This document shows positions 47,658-56,384 of a DNA stretch of 64,000 bases, piece by piece. Made by a program: the position numbers and the translations under genes. Source of the DNA: JBMNKL01 sp050952225 (GTDB lineage: Bacteria; Bacillota; Clostridia; Acetivibrionales; DTU013); the NCBI GenBank assembly GCA_050952225.1, contig JBMNKL010000003.1, positions 434,001 through 498,000 on the forward strand, given 5' to 3'. Under the pieces are notes generated by a model. That model was not told the DNA's origin. It saw only the letters and a program-made list of their open reading frames with translations, and searched no databases. The first letter of the stretch is position 1, and every line of letters starts with the position of its first letter.

Positions 47658-50063
47658 TTACATGCCATTATTCATTTGCATTTCACGCCATTGCTGTTTT
47701 GTAATCAGCACCTGCCTCGGTTTGCTGCCTTCAAACCCGCCAACAATACCTCTTGCTTCCATCTGGTCCACTATTCTTGCCGCTCTTGCATACCCTACCT
47801 TGAATTTACGCTGTATTAGCGAAACCGATGCCTGTCCTGCTTCCACAACAAGTTCGATAGCCTTGGGCAGCAGTTCGTCAAAATCTTCGCCGTTGTTATA
47901 TATTGAACTGTCTTCGCTGTTGATTTCATCGATTATTGTGTCGTCATATGATGCGATTGCCTGTGTTTTAACGTACTCAACCACTCTTTCCACTTCAGCG
48001 TCGGTAATATTGGCGCCCTGAACCCTGACAGGCTTTGTTCTTCCGGCAGTATGAAGCAGCATGTCTCCCCTGCCGAGCAATTTTTCAGCTCCTGCCATAT
48101 CAAGTATGGTCCTGGAGTCTATTTGTGACGACACGGCAAAGGATATCCTCGAAGGTATATTGGCCTTGATAATGCCTGTAATAACATCCACTGACGGCCT
48201 CTGTGTCGCAATAACCAGGTGCATGCCGGCGGCCCTGGCCATCTGCGCAAGCCTGCAGATAGAATCTTCAACCTCGCTCGGAGCAATCATCATCAGGTCC
48301 GCAAGTTCGTCGATTATAATGACTATTTGCGGCAAGGGCGGCTGCTCGTTCGTTTTTTTCATCAATTCGTTATATCCCCTGATATCCCTGACGGATTTGT
48401 CAGCAAACAACCTATACCTGTTTATCATTTCCTGCACTGCCCAGTTTAAAGCTCCTGCAGCCTTTTTAGGCTCTGTAACGACAGGAATCAGCAAATGAGG
48501 TATCCCATTGTACACTCCAAGTTCAACAACCTTGGTATCGATCATAAGCAGCTTGACTTCTTCCGGAGAAGCCTTGTAAAGCAAGCTTACAATAAGGCTG
48601 TTGATGCAAACGCTTTTTCCTGAGCCTGTCGCGCCTGCTATCAGCAAATGCGGCATCCTGGCTATATCAATTATTACTATCTCCCCCGAGACATCCTTGC
48701 CTACTGCAAAAGCAAGTTTTGAAGGATGGCTGATATACTCCCGGGATTCGATAACATCGCGTATGCGTACAATATTTACCTCTTTATTCGGAACTTCAAT
48801 GCCAACAGCTGCCTTGCCGGGTATGGGAGCCTCAAGGCGAATGGTAGGAGCTGCCAGGTTCAACGCTATATCATCCGAAAGATTTACAATCCTGCTGACT
48901 TTTACTCCGGCACTTGGCTGCAGTTCATATCTTGTAACAGTCGGACCACGTGTTACATTGATGACTTTTGCGGACACCCCGAAGCTGGCCAATGTCTCTT
49001 CAAGCTTTTTGGCTCCTTCCAACACCTGGTTTCTATAATTCCTGGCGCTGCTTCCATCATCGCTGTCCTCGATAAGAAGATCAAACGGCGGGTATGTATA
49101 GCTGGCAGGCGCGCCTTTTTTCGCACCTGCCTGCCTTATTACTATTTCCTGCAAACCTGAGCCGTCCGCTGCTGCTTCCTCTGCTTCCCTGCCTTTTTTC
49201 AGTTTTTCGTCATGTTTTTTTATATCGTCAATTACCAGTTCAAAAGTTTCATTCTCAAAACCATAATCGTCCGATAAACCTTCAACAGTTTCAGATTCCT
49301 TTTCGGGTTCTGTATCTTTTTTCTTGCCCCTCAATTCCCTGGCATTTTTTTCTATCCTGAAATCTATTATTTTAGGCTTTTTATCAAATCTGAGCGTTAT
49401 CTCATCACCGTCATCTTCAATATACGGCTGCATGTCGTCATCTTCGCCGGTGAATTTATTCTTCACTTTTTCCTTGCGAGGCTTGCTCTTATTAAGGAAT
49501 AAGCTTCGTAATCTTTTAACAAAGCCGGAAATAGACGAATTGGTCAGCAGTATAACATTTATTAAGGACAAAGCGGTGATAATGATTATTGTTCCCAGAA
49601 CACCAAATGTAACAAGGAAAGGCAGGCTGATGATTCCACCAAGGACACCCCCGCCCGCCAACTCATTCCCGTCGGTGAAAAACTTCCCCAGAGCTTTTAG
49701 AGGAGTCAAGCCGTTAAACTGTTCCGGCCTGTAATATCCAGTCTGTATCATTGCCGAAACAAGCAGGAACAAGAAGAAAATATATAACGGCTTGTTTCTT
49801 AATTCAATTTTTTCATTTGCAAATATTAACAATGCCGCATAGATAATTATTACAGGAGGAAGCAGAAATGCCGGCAAACCAAGCAATCCCAGTGAAACTT
49901 CCCTCAAAAACGTACCGAATGTACCTATTGAATCTTTTACATAGAAACTCAGCATCATAAGTATGCCGATCGCCAATACCAATATGCCCTGGATTTCATT
50001 CATATAATTGCTTTGTTTTTTACTCTTAGCTTTATGATTTTTCTTTTGCGTCTTTTTTTTCAC
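47658..50063 (-). CDS. ftsK: DNA translocase FtsK/SpoIIIE
   Basis: This septal DNA pump moves chromosomal DNA through the closing septum. The 801-residue protein has about four N-terminal membrane helices (residues 20-185) and an acidic linker (about 190-320). The RecA-like motor has Walker A GATGSGKS and Walker B VIIIDELADLMM. The gamma winged helix at the end (IQRKFKVGYARAARIVDQME) recognises orienting DNA sequences. It lies after tepA and ylzJ as in Bacillus. Without sporulation data, FtsK and SpoIIIE roles cannot be separated. Confidence 0.95.
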   Translation of the reverse strand: MKKKTQKKNHKAKSKKQSNYMNEIQGILVLAIGILMMLSFYVKDSIGTFGTFLREVSLGLLGLPAFLLPPVIIIYAALLIFANEKIELRNKPLYIFFLFLLVSAMIQTGYYRPEQFNGLTPLKALGKFFTDGNELAGGGVLGGIISLPFLVTFGVLGTIIIITALSLINVILLTNSSISGFVKRLRSLFLNKSKPRKEKVKNKFTGEDDDMQPYIEDDGDEITLRFDKKPKIIDFRIEKNARELRGKKKDTEPEKESETVEGLSDDYGFENETFELVIDDIKKHDEKLKKGREAEEAAADGSGLQEIVIRQAGAKKGAPASYTYPPFDLLIEDSDDGSSARNYRNQVLEGAKKLEETLASFGVSAKVINVTRGPTVTRYELQPSAGVKVSRIVNLSDDIALNLAAPTIRLEAPIPGKAAVGIEVPNKEVNIVRIRDVIESREYISHPSKLAFAVGKDVSGEIVIIDIARMPHLLIAGATGSGKSVCINSLIVSLLYKASPEEVKLLMIDTKVVELGVYNGIPHLLIPVVTEPKKAAGALNWAVQEMINRYRLFADKSVRDIRGYNELMKKTNEQPPLPQIVIIIDELADLMMIAPSEVEDSICRLAQMARAAGMHLVIATQRPSVDVITGIIKANIPSRISFAVSSQIDSRTILDMAGAEKLLGRGDMLLHTAGRTKPVRVQGANITDAEVERVVEYVKTQAIASYDDTIIDEINSEDSSIYNNGEDFDELLPKAIELVVEAGQASVSLIQRKFKVGYARAARIVDQMEARGIVGGFEGSKPRQVLITKQQWREMQMNNGM

Positions 50064-50232
50064 CCTTAAGATGGCACCCCCGGCTTAAGTATAGATAAGT
50101 CACTATATCACTATATTAATGTCATATTTTTAATATCACTATATCATAATTTCACATCATTTTCCACAGCAGCCAGATAGAGAGGCATATGATGAAACGA
50201 CTTTTTAAAGCTGCTATAAAGACGATTTGGCA

Positions 50233-50449
50233 TAGCGCAAATTTGAGATTATGCGGAGGAGCGGCTGCAGGGTGTTTGTCCTGGTGAAGCTTGAACGTGT
50301 AACCCATGAGGAATACCCGTAATACTTCGGCATGGACGCCGAAGTCGCTTGTCCTGAGCTACGGATGGCGGATGACAAGCGCCCGCGTTGAAGTGAGACA
50401 GGACAATACAGCCTGCCCGCAGAGGAAACCTACTTTCAAATTTTCGCTA
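50233..50449. mobile_element. MITE-like repeat, copy 1 (inverted relative to copy 2)
   Basis: A 217-bp unit between ylzJ and ftsK is bounded by TA-GCGCAAATTTGAGA and TTCAAATTTTCGC-TA, imperfect terminal inverted repeats with TA at each end as in IS630/mariner-type insertions. Its core 50263-50418 matches the reverse complement of 51824-51979 at 153 of 156 bases by eye. No coding capacity is seen. This explains the 493-base gene-free gap 50064-50556. Confidence 0.8.
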
Positions 50450-50556
50450 GCCCACCCGTCCTTATAACAGGCATATGCATTGAAGTCGCCCTGTGCCTTC
50501 ATCAAATGCCTTGTCACGAATTGTAAGCAAGCTGCCCTTGCCGCCGATTCTTCCAT

Positions 50557-50793
50557 TTATTTAGCAGAAAGTTTCAGTTCTGACTTGTCAACTATATTTC
50601 CCGGCATAAATGCCGGGTCAAGAAACGTACGCGGACATGTACCCAGGACCCGCGCAATCCTGAACGAGTTTTCCTGGTATTCTTCCACCAGGATCTTTTC
50701 ACCCCTGAACTCCGCCTCATGATAATTTGCATTGATATTTCCGGTAAATCCTTGAAATATTATATCCGGTGGGACTATCGAATGAATTATCAT
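50557..50793 (-). CDS. ylzJ: YlzJ-like protein
   Basis: The 78-residue protein starts MIIHSIVPPDIIFQGF, typical of the YlzJ family, followed by an EYQENSFRIARVLGT stretch and a C-terminal LDPAFMPG. In Bacillus it lies between tepA and spoIIIE, as here. It overlaps tepA by four bases. The function is unknown. The repeat copy 1 begins about 108 bases past its stop. Confidence 0.85.
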   Translation of the reverse strand: MIIHSIVPPDIIFQGFTGNINANYHEAEFRGEKILVEEYQENSFRIARVLGTCPRTFLDPAFMPGNIVDKSELKLSAK

Positions 50794-51578
50794 TGCAGAT
50801 TCCCTCCAGGGATTTTCATATCAGCCATTCTTTCCGCCTTCTTTTTCGCAATCAGCTCATAGAGCTTGTTCATCGCGTCCGAAAGGCCTCCAACCGCATC
50901 GATAAGCTTGTACCTCACTGCTTCTTCGCCAAATAAAACGCTTCCTACATCATTTGCCAGTTCTCCTGTCTTAAGCATAAGCCCTCTAAAATCTTCTTTT
51001 TTAATTGATGAATTTTTACAAACAAACTGGACTACCCTTTCCTGCATCTTTTCAAAGTATTCAAATGTTTGAGGTACTCCGATTACAAGCCCGCTTAGCC
51101 TTATTGGATGTATAGTCATGGTGGCGGATGGTGCGATAAACGAATAATCCGTGGAGACAGCCATCGGAACGCCGATACTGTGCCCGCCGCCCAACACAAG
51201 GGATACCTTCGGTTTATCCATGCTGGCAATCATCTCCGCAATCGCAAGACCCGCCTCAACGTCGCCGCCGACCGTATTCAAAATAATCAGCAGACCGTCA
51301 ATTTCCGTGTTTTCTTCAATAGCAACAAGCTGAGGTATTATATGTTCGTATTTTGTCGTCTTGTTCTGCGGCGGCAGGATTATATGGCCTTCAATCTGGC
51401 CGATTATCGTCAGGCAATGAATATTGCCCCTTGGATTTATAATAGTCGCCTTTCCAAGCTCTTTAAGCTCTTTTATATCATCGGCCTTTGCCTTTCCTTT
51501 GTTTTCTTCCGCCTGAACAGGTTCATATAACTCAGACTTGCCAAATGCAATCTTTCCTTTATTATCCTGCATACTCAC
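50790..51578 (-). CDS. tepA: ClpP-like serine protease TepA
   Basis: The 262-residue member of the ClpP/crotonase-like protease group has the catalytic Ser in GGGHSIGVPMA and the His in TMTIHPIR, separated as in ClpP. The conserved NTVGGDVEAGLAIAE strand-helix is also present. Bacillus TepA is linked to protein translocation and signal peptide turnover. The N-terminal 35 residues are charged and variable. Forms a coupled pair with ylzJ. Confidence 0.92.
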   Translation of the reverse strand: MSMQDNKGKIAFGKSELYEPVQAEENKGKAKADDIKELKELGKATIINPRGNIHCLTIIGQIEGHIILPPQNKTTKYEHIIPQLVAIEENTEIDGLLIILNTVGGDVEAGLAIAEMIASMDKPKVSLVLGGGHSIGVPMAVSTDYSFIAPSATMTIHPIRLSGLVIGVPQTFEYFEKMQERVVQFVCKNSSIKKEDFRGLMLKTGELANDVGSVLFGEEAVRYKLIDAVGGLSDAMNKLYELIAKKKAERMADMKIPGGNLQ

Positions 51579-51787
51579 CTCAAGTAAAAATGGTTAAAAC
51601 CATTGTAGTATTGTCCATGATACTTATTATTCTTTTCATTTTGCAATTTAATACCGTGTGATCATGTAAAAGAAACAGTGTATAGAGCGGCCGAATAAAG
51701 ACAAGGGTATATACGCTGGAGTCGCTCGGAGCTTCATCCGATGCCTTGACCCGCACCCTCATGCAATCCATTCAAAAAACTAGTATA

Positions 51788-52015
51788 TAGAGCGGTTTGC
51801 AATTTGAGATCAGGTTCCGTCATGGGCAGGCTGTATTGTCCTGTCTCACTTCAACGCGGGCGCCTGTCATTCGGCATCCGTAGCTCAGGACAAGCGACTT
51901 CGGCGTCCATGCCGAAGTATTACGGGTATTCCTCATGGGTTACACGTTCAAGCTTCACCAGGACAAACACCCTGCAGCCATTCCTCCACTAAATCTCAAA
52001 TTGCAAGCCGCTCTA
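51788..52015. mobile_element. MITE-like repeat, copy 2
   Basis: A 228-bp unit upstream of tepA is bounded by TA-GAGCGGTTTGCAATTTGAG and CTCAAATTGCAAGCCGCTC-TA, terminal repeats of about 21 bases with one mismatch and TA on both sides. The core carries the hairpin ACTTCGGC/GCCGAAGT and the pair TTGTCCTG/CAGGACAA. A second TATAGAGCGG start at about 51679 may be a broken further copy. With it this explains the gene-free stretch 51579-52071. Confidence 0.85.
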
Positions 52016-52071
52016 CATGCTGTTTCATCTATAACTTCACATCACACTTTTGACGTACTTTGTAAATCAAT

Positions 52072-52101
52072 AAAAAGAACCGTCATTGTTTCAGACGGTT
52101 C
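52072..52101 (-). terminator. Terminator of rnpB
   Basis: On the minus strand GAACCGTC-TGAAACAAT-GACGGTTC is followed by TTTTTATTG. It begins about 12 bases after the RNase P RNA 3' end. Confidence 0.9.
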
Positions 52102-52112
52102 CGAATATTTTC

Positions 52113-52480
52113 GGTGAGTAAGCCTGTAAGCCGGGTTCTGTCTTGGATAATCATCTATCTGGGCCATACATTGCTGTATGGCTCAAGCCACCTTCCCGGG
52201 ACCGGCGGGCCGCCGATATGTCCCTCTGCGGTGTTGCTCCAGGCGGGGTTTACATAGACCGGCAAGTCGCCATGCCGCTGGTGAGCTCTTACCTCACCTT
52301 TCCACCCTTACGCCCCGCAGGCGGGAGAATCCACGCTTGCAGAACGCGGTATATTTCTGTTGCACTTTCCTTGAAGTCGCCTTCACCGGGAGTTACCCGG
52401 CGCCTTTGCCCTGTGGAGCCCGGACTTTCCTCAGATACGACCTTTCGGTACTGTACCCGCGATTATCCGGCTTACTCAAC
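52113..52480 (-). ncRNA. rnpB: RNase P RNA, bacterial class A
   Basis: The catalytic RNA of RNase P, which trims tRNA 5' leaders. On the minus strand it has the universal core GAGGAAAGTCCGGGCTCC near its 5' part and ACAGAACCCGGCTTAC near its 3' part. The outer P1 arms GTTGAGTAAGCC and GGCTTACTCACC close the molecule. The ACAGAAATATACC and AGGGTGGAAAGGTGAGGTAA elements are in order. The length of about 368 bases fits class A. Ends are set by the P1 pairing and are accurate to a few bases. Open frames over it are meaningless. Confidence 0.95.
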
Positions 52481-52603
52481 GCCATATCATTCTTAAATAT
52501 GATTACCAAATCATCCCTGCCGTCAATGAGACGGCGGTCATTTTGGTTTCCTGCTATATATAATTGCAATGCAATCATATATTAAGCCATCGGCTGCAAA
52601 TAG

Positions 52604-53368
52604 TCAAGTGATTATAAATGGGTCTTCCTGTTGGAAACATATTATTTCAACATCCGGAAATGCATTATTAAGCATATCTTTAAGCGCAGGCAACACAACG
52701 GCTTCGGTTGCGAAATGTCCTGCATCAATGATGCAAAGACCTGATTCCCGGGCATAAAGAGCGGTATGATACTTCACATCTCCGGTCACAAGCACGTCCG
52801 CCCCGGTTTTCCTGAAAGCATCCAGGTCCCCGTCGAAGGCACCGCTGAAAACAGCTGCACTACGTATGACATCGGAAACTTTTCCCACAACACGTACATA
52901 TCTTGTGTTCAAGCTGCTTTTAACCATAGATGCAAATTCATCCAGGTTATATACCTTGTCAGTCTCGCCGTATCTTCCCGGACCATTGCCCATTACTGCC
53001 GCATTCCGTATACCCAGCCTTAGAGCCAGCTGCGCATTGACTCCCGTTTCTGCATGATCCATATTCGTATGCGCCGTATAGACGCTAATACCACTTTTGA
53101 CAAGCGAATATATTAACCTTCCGACAGCTTCATCAGGGTTCAGCCTGTTAATGCTCGTAAATATAACCGGATGGTGTGTCAGAATTAAATCCACTTTTTT
53201 ATCAGCAGCCAGTTTTACCGCTGCTGAAGTTACGTCAAGGCTCAATAATATCCTCTTTATATTTTCCTTGCCGCTCCCTATAAGCAAACCCGTGTTATCC
53301 CATTTTTCCGCCAGTTCCGGCTGTGCGACCTCTTCAATAAACGATATGATATCAATGCATTTTGGCAT
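52604..53368 (-). CDS. Nif3-like dinuclear metal-centre protein (YqfO family)
   Basis: The 254-residue protein is the short form, without the inserted CutA-like domain. Metal-ligand motifs are WDNTGLLIGS near the start, THHPVIF, AHTNMDHA and DAGHFATE near the end. ATG 53368 follows GGAGGAAGAGGG. It lies downstream of trmK as in Bacillus. The biochemical role is unsettled; a GTP cyclohydrolase-like fold is known for the family. Confidence 0.93.
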   Translation of the reverse strand: MPKCIDIISFIEEVAQPELAEKWDNTGLLIGSGKENIKRILLSLDVTSAAVKLAADKKVDLILTHHPVIFTSINRLNPDEAVGRLIYSLVKSGISVYTAHTNMDHAETGVNAQLALRLGIRNAAVMGNGPGRYGETDKVYNLDEFASMVKSSLNTRYVRVVGKVSDVIRSAAVFSGAFDGDLDAFRKTGADVLVTGDVKYHTALYARESGLCIIDAGHFATEAVVLPALKDMLNNAFPDVEIICFQQEDPFIIT

Positions 53369-53426
53369 TTCCCTCTTCCTCCTTCGGTCAAATTGGAGCG
53401 GACTCTTTTTCTGTCCGCCGGGCATA

Positions 53427-54227
53427 TTACAACTGTTTCATGCGCTCCTTTATCTTATTCCTTATATTTATTAAAGTTGCGGTGCTCATTTCGCTTATCC
53501 GTCCGCTTCCGCCGGAAGCTTCACGGTTATACCCGTCATCTCCTTCTGCGTCCATTTCCGTCATTACCGGTCCGTAATACAAACATTTACCGCAAGTGGA
53601 TGATTCATTATTTCTTTTTTTGCTTCTTCCGCCGATAATAACCTCTACGGTTCTTAATTTCCTGCGCAGGTATTCTTCGATGAGAGGCTCATTTCCGCAA
53701 AAAACCTTATCGCCGACATAATATGTAAATTCACCCTTGCTTTCAGCCTTGCCGTCCCATTTCGCATTTATAAAACAGTAAATTTTTCCGGCATCTTTTA
53801 CAAGTCTTTCGCAAGTAAGAGCGAATCCGTTCTCATATAGCCATTTCCGAAGCGCTTCCGCAGCGCTGTTTGGCTGAAGAATCAGCAAATTGGCCGTTTT
53901 TGCCTTATCTTGTGCCGATGACAAAATGTCCCTGATTAACAATCCTCCCATACCTGCGACAACAACCACATCGCATTCGGATAACCGTACAGGCCCGAGG
54001 CCGTCGCCATGCCTGGTCTCGATTAGTTTTTCAAGCCCGTGTCTTTTAATATTATTCGCGGCCGCCGAAAGCGGTCCTGTTCTTATATCCACAGCCAGCG
54101 CCCTGTCACATAACCCCGTTTTTACGGCATATATCGGCACATATGCATGATCAGTGCCAATATCGGCCAGTATTTCACATGGCGGTATTTGTTCAACAAT
54201 CATTTTAAGTCTTCTGTTTAGTCTCAT
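53427..54227 (-). CDS. trmK: tRNA (adenine-22-N1)-methyltransferase TrmK, long C-terminus
   Basis: TrmK methylates A22 of tRNA. Motifs are the SAM-binding ADIGTDHAYVP, GDGLGP and the VVAGMGG/LQPN pair. ATG 54227 is chosen because TTGGAG lies upstream and the product then begins MRLNRRLKMIVEQIP, the usual N-terminus. The last 50 or so residues (Gly/Glu/Asp-rich, from about 215) go beyond the conserved domain and include CGKC. It precedes nif3 on the same strand. Confidence 0.92.
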   Translation of the reverse strand: MRLNRRLKMIVEQIPPCEILADIGTDHAYVPIYAVKTGLCDRALAVDIRTGPLSAAANNIKRHGLEKLIETRHGDGLGPVRLSECDVVVVAGMGGLLIRDILSSAQDKAKTANLLILQPNSAAEALRKWLYENGFALTCERLVKDAGKIYCFINAKWDGKAESKGEFTYYVGDKVFCGNEPLIEEYLRRKLRTVEVIIGGRSKKRNNESSTCGKCLYYGPVMTEMDAEGDDGYNREASGGSGRISEMSTATLINIRNKIKERMKQL

Positions 54228-54395
54228 TTGTACAATAATCTCCAATAAACAAAAATCTTCATCCGGACTAATAAAAAAATGAAATATTGAGCATGCTTTA
54301 TTATACACAAAATACTCGCAATAAAAAAGAACAAGACGCCTGCGATATTAGCAGCCGTGTGCAGGCAGACCGGGCCAGGAATAGGAGTATTGCCA

Positions 54396-54578
54396 ATGGG
54401 ACGGGTTAAATCGGGAAAACCGGCCAACGATATGGAGACTGCCGCAGAATCATGTATTTTTATTGAAATGACCGGCAATCTCTTAAGCAAAAAAAATAAA
54501 AACTCGGTACGGATGACAGTGACCGAACAGTTGAGGTCAAGCTGCCAGATCGACGATTTTAATGAAAAAAAACAATAA
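54396..54578 (+). CDS. Small hypothetical protein, 60 residues
   Basis: An open frame on the strand opposite to its neighbours starts at ATG 54396 and is preceded by AGGAG at about 54385 with good spacing. The product is polar (MGRVKSGKPANDMETAAES, then many Lys, Asn and Ser), has no membrane segment and ends EKKQ. I recognise no family. The good ribosome site and the lack of an opposing gene are the only support. Confidence 0.4.
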   Translation: MGRVKSGKPANDMETAAESCIFIEMTGNLLSKKNKNSVRMTVTEQLRSSCQIDDFNEKKQ

Positions 54579-54608
54579 ATGCAAACAAGGACAATTTGGA
54601 TCAGCAAA

Positions 54609-54634
54609 CAAAAAAACCTTGCAGTGCAAGGTTT
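54609..54634 (-). terminator. Terminator after the two tRNA genes
   Basis: On the minus strand AAACCTTGCA and TGCAAGGTTT form the hairpin followed by a run of T's. It lies about a dozen bases past the CCA end of the CAU tRNA. Confidence 0.85.
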
Positions 54635-54645
54635 AAAACAAAATA

Positions 54646-54722
54646 TGGTGGGCCTTCAGGGACTCGAACCCCGGACCAACCGGTTATGAGCCGGTTGCTC
54701 TAACCAACTGAGCTAAAGGCCC
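54646..54722 (-). tRNA. tRNA with CAU anticodon (Met or Ile2)
   Basis: A 77-base tRNA with encoded CCA, acceptor GGGCCTT/AAGGCCC, D-arm AGCTCAGTTGGTTAGAGC and anticodon loop CTCATAA. It is not an initiator by its paired acceptor end. The body resembles the Bacillus Ile2 tRNA that needs lysidine more than the elongator Met tRNA, but the two cannot be told apart with confidence by eye. Confidence 0.93.
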
Positions 54723-54725
54723 GAA

Positions 54726-54801
54726 TGGCTCCTCAAGTAGGACTCGAACCTACGACCCTGCGGTTAACAGCCGCATGCTCTACCAGCTGAGCTATTGAGG
54801 A
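54726..54801 (-). tRNA. tRNA-Asn (GUU)
   Basis: A 76-base tRNA with encoded CCA, acceptor TCCTCAA/TTGAGGA, discriminator G, anticodon loop CTGTTAA and T-loop GTTCGAGTC. It lies three bases upstream of the CAU tRNA on the same strand, so both are processed from one transcript. Confidence 0.96.
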
Positions 54802-54912
54802 ACGAAACAAATTATATTATACTTGTGCCTATAGCTTAGGTCAAGAGATAATTTTAAAAATATTCTCTGTTTACTTAAAAAAGCATTGCCTACCTGGTGA
54901 AATCTTATTCTT

Positions 54913-55143
54913 TTACTGTCTTTCTCGATGTTGCTGCAAAAGCTCCCTGAGCTTTGAAGCATGCCTGCCTTCGTCCTCGGCAAATTCCTTGAAAATTTGC
55001 TTTAGACTTTCATCTTCAATTCTCTTGGAATACATTTCAAAATCCCTTACAAGCTCCATTGAGTTTTCCCATGCCCTAAGAATCCTGTCATACGTGGTAT
55101 ACTCTATTTCCGGCAAATCACCGGATGATATTCTTTTATCCAT
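54913..55143 (-). CDS. Small ferritin-like (rubrerythrin-type) protein
   Basis: The 76-residue helical protein has two ferritin-like helices: ENSMELVRDFEMYSKRI and FKEFAEDEGRHASKLREL, the second holding a typical ExxRH-type metal motif. A full rubrerythrin needs four helices, so this is a half-length form that could dimerise, as in some small rubrerythrin-like proteins. It sits between rpoD and the tRNA genes. The function is unknown; oxidative stress or iron handling is a guess. Confidence 0.7.
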   Translation of the reverse strand: MDKRISSGDLPEIEYTTYDRILRAWENSMELVRDFEMYSKRIEDESLKQIFKEFAEDEGRHASKLRELLQQHRERQ

Positions 55144-55264
55144 TTATATACCTCCTGCCCGGATTGCAGTATTAAAGAGACTATATATACTCCTCTATTC
55201 TATTTTTACAACCCGGACAGATTTTATAACAGGTAATAAAATGCATGGCTGCTCTTCAAGAGCG

Positions 55265-56365
55265 TCAATCCAGGTAATCTTTCAGTTTTTTGCTCCTGCT
55301 TGGATGCCTGAGTTTTCTGAGCGCTTTGGCTTCAATTTGCCTGATTCTTTCCCTTGTTACGTTAAATTCCCTTCCTACTTCCTCCAATGTCCTGGCCCTT
55401 CCGTCATCAAGCCCGAAACGCAGCCTGAGCACTTTCTCTTCCCTGGCGGTCAACGTATCAAGCACGCCAAGCAATTGTTCCTTGAGCAACGTAAATGCAG
55501 CTGCTTCTGCCGGCGCTGGCACATCGTCGTCAGGAATGAAATCACCAAGATGGCTGTCCTCCTCCTCCCCGATCGGGGTTTCCAATGACACGGGTTCTTG
55601 AGATATCTTCATGATTTCTCTTACTTTATCTACCGATAGATTCATTTCCTTGGCTATTTCTTCCGGAGTAGGGTCTCTGCCAAGTTCCTGGAGCAACTGT
55701 CTCGATACCCTTATCAGTTTATTAATGGTTTCAACCATGTGAACAGGTATCCTGATGGTCCTGGCCTGGTCGGCAATAGCCCTTGTAATAGCCTGCCTGA
55801 TCCACCATGTGGCGTATGTGCTGAATTTGTATCCCTTCCTGTAGTCAAACTTCTCAACGGCTTTAATCAAGCCAAGATTTCCCTCCTGAATGAGATCCAG
55901 GAACAGCATCCCTCTTCCAACGTACCTTTTTGCTATACTAACCACAAGTCTCAGGTTTGCCTCGGCCAGTCTCCTTTTTGCCTCGTTGTCGCCTTTCTCC
56001 ATTCTCTTGGCGAGTTCGATTTCCTCATCAGCAGTCAGCAGGGGCACCTTTCCGATTTCTTTCAAGTACATTCTGACAGGGTCGTCTATATTGACTCCTT
56101 CCGGCAGCGTAAGGTCAATTTCCTCCTCTTCAGAATTCTGCATATCCTTCATCTCCGAGTCTATATCGCCAACAACATCAATTCCCATATTCTCGACTGT
56201 TTCATAAATTTTCTCTATTTGCTCAGGCTCAAGTTCAATTTCTTCAAAGGCATCCATTATTTCCTTGTAGGTAAGCATGCCTTTAGCCTTGCCCTTTTCA
56301 ACCAACTCCTTAAGTATAGACTTCCTGTTGTTATTACTGCTTTCCTTATTGCTCATTATTACCAA
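55265..56365 (-). CDS. rpoD: Primary RNA polymerase sigma factor (sigma-A)
   Basis: The housekeeping sigma factor has 366 residues. Region 1.2/2 holds DPVRMYLKEIGKVPLL and RYVGRGMLFLDLIQEGN; region 2.4 is FSTYATWWIRQAITRAI; region 3 follows; and region 4 ends with VGREFNVTRERIRQIEAKAL. The TTG start at 56365 follows GGAGGGG closely, while ATG 56356 is the alternative three codons on. It follows dnaG by 19 bases, the conserved dnaG-rpoD pair. Confidence 0.97.
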   Translation of the reverse strand: MVIMSNKESSNNNRKSILKELVEKGKAKGMLTYKEIMDAFEEIELEPEQIEKIYETVENMGIDVVGDIDSEMKDMQNSEEEEIDLTLPEGVNIDDPVRMYLKEIGKVPLLTADEEIELAKRMEKGDNEAKRRLAEANLRLVVSIAKRYVGRGMLFLDLIQEGNLGLIKAVEKFDYRKGYKFSTYATWWIRQAITRAIADQARTIRIPVHMVETINKLIRVSRQLLQELGRDPTPEEIAKEMNLSVDKVREIMKISQEPVSLETPIGEEEDSHLGDFIPDDDVPAPAEAAAFTLLKEQLLGVLDTLTAREEKVLRLRFGLDDGRARTLEEVGREFNVTRERIRQIEAKALRKLRHPSRSKKLKDYLD

Positions 56366-56384
56366 TCGCCCCTCCTTTCCCTGT

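Noticed and set aside
50359..50556. A 65-codon minus-strand frame partly in the repeat
   Set aside because: It runs out of the MITE-like core, has no ribosome site, and the core is non-coding in the other copy.
52143..52585. Open frames of 117-136 codons on the plus strand and shorter ones on the minus strand
   Set aside because: They lie over the RNase P RNA gene and have no start signals; the RNA explains the conservation.
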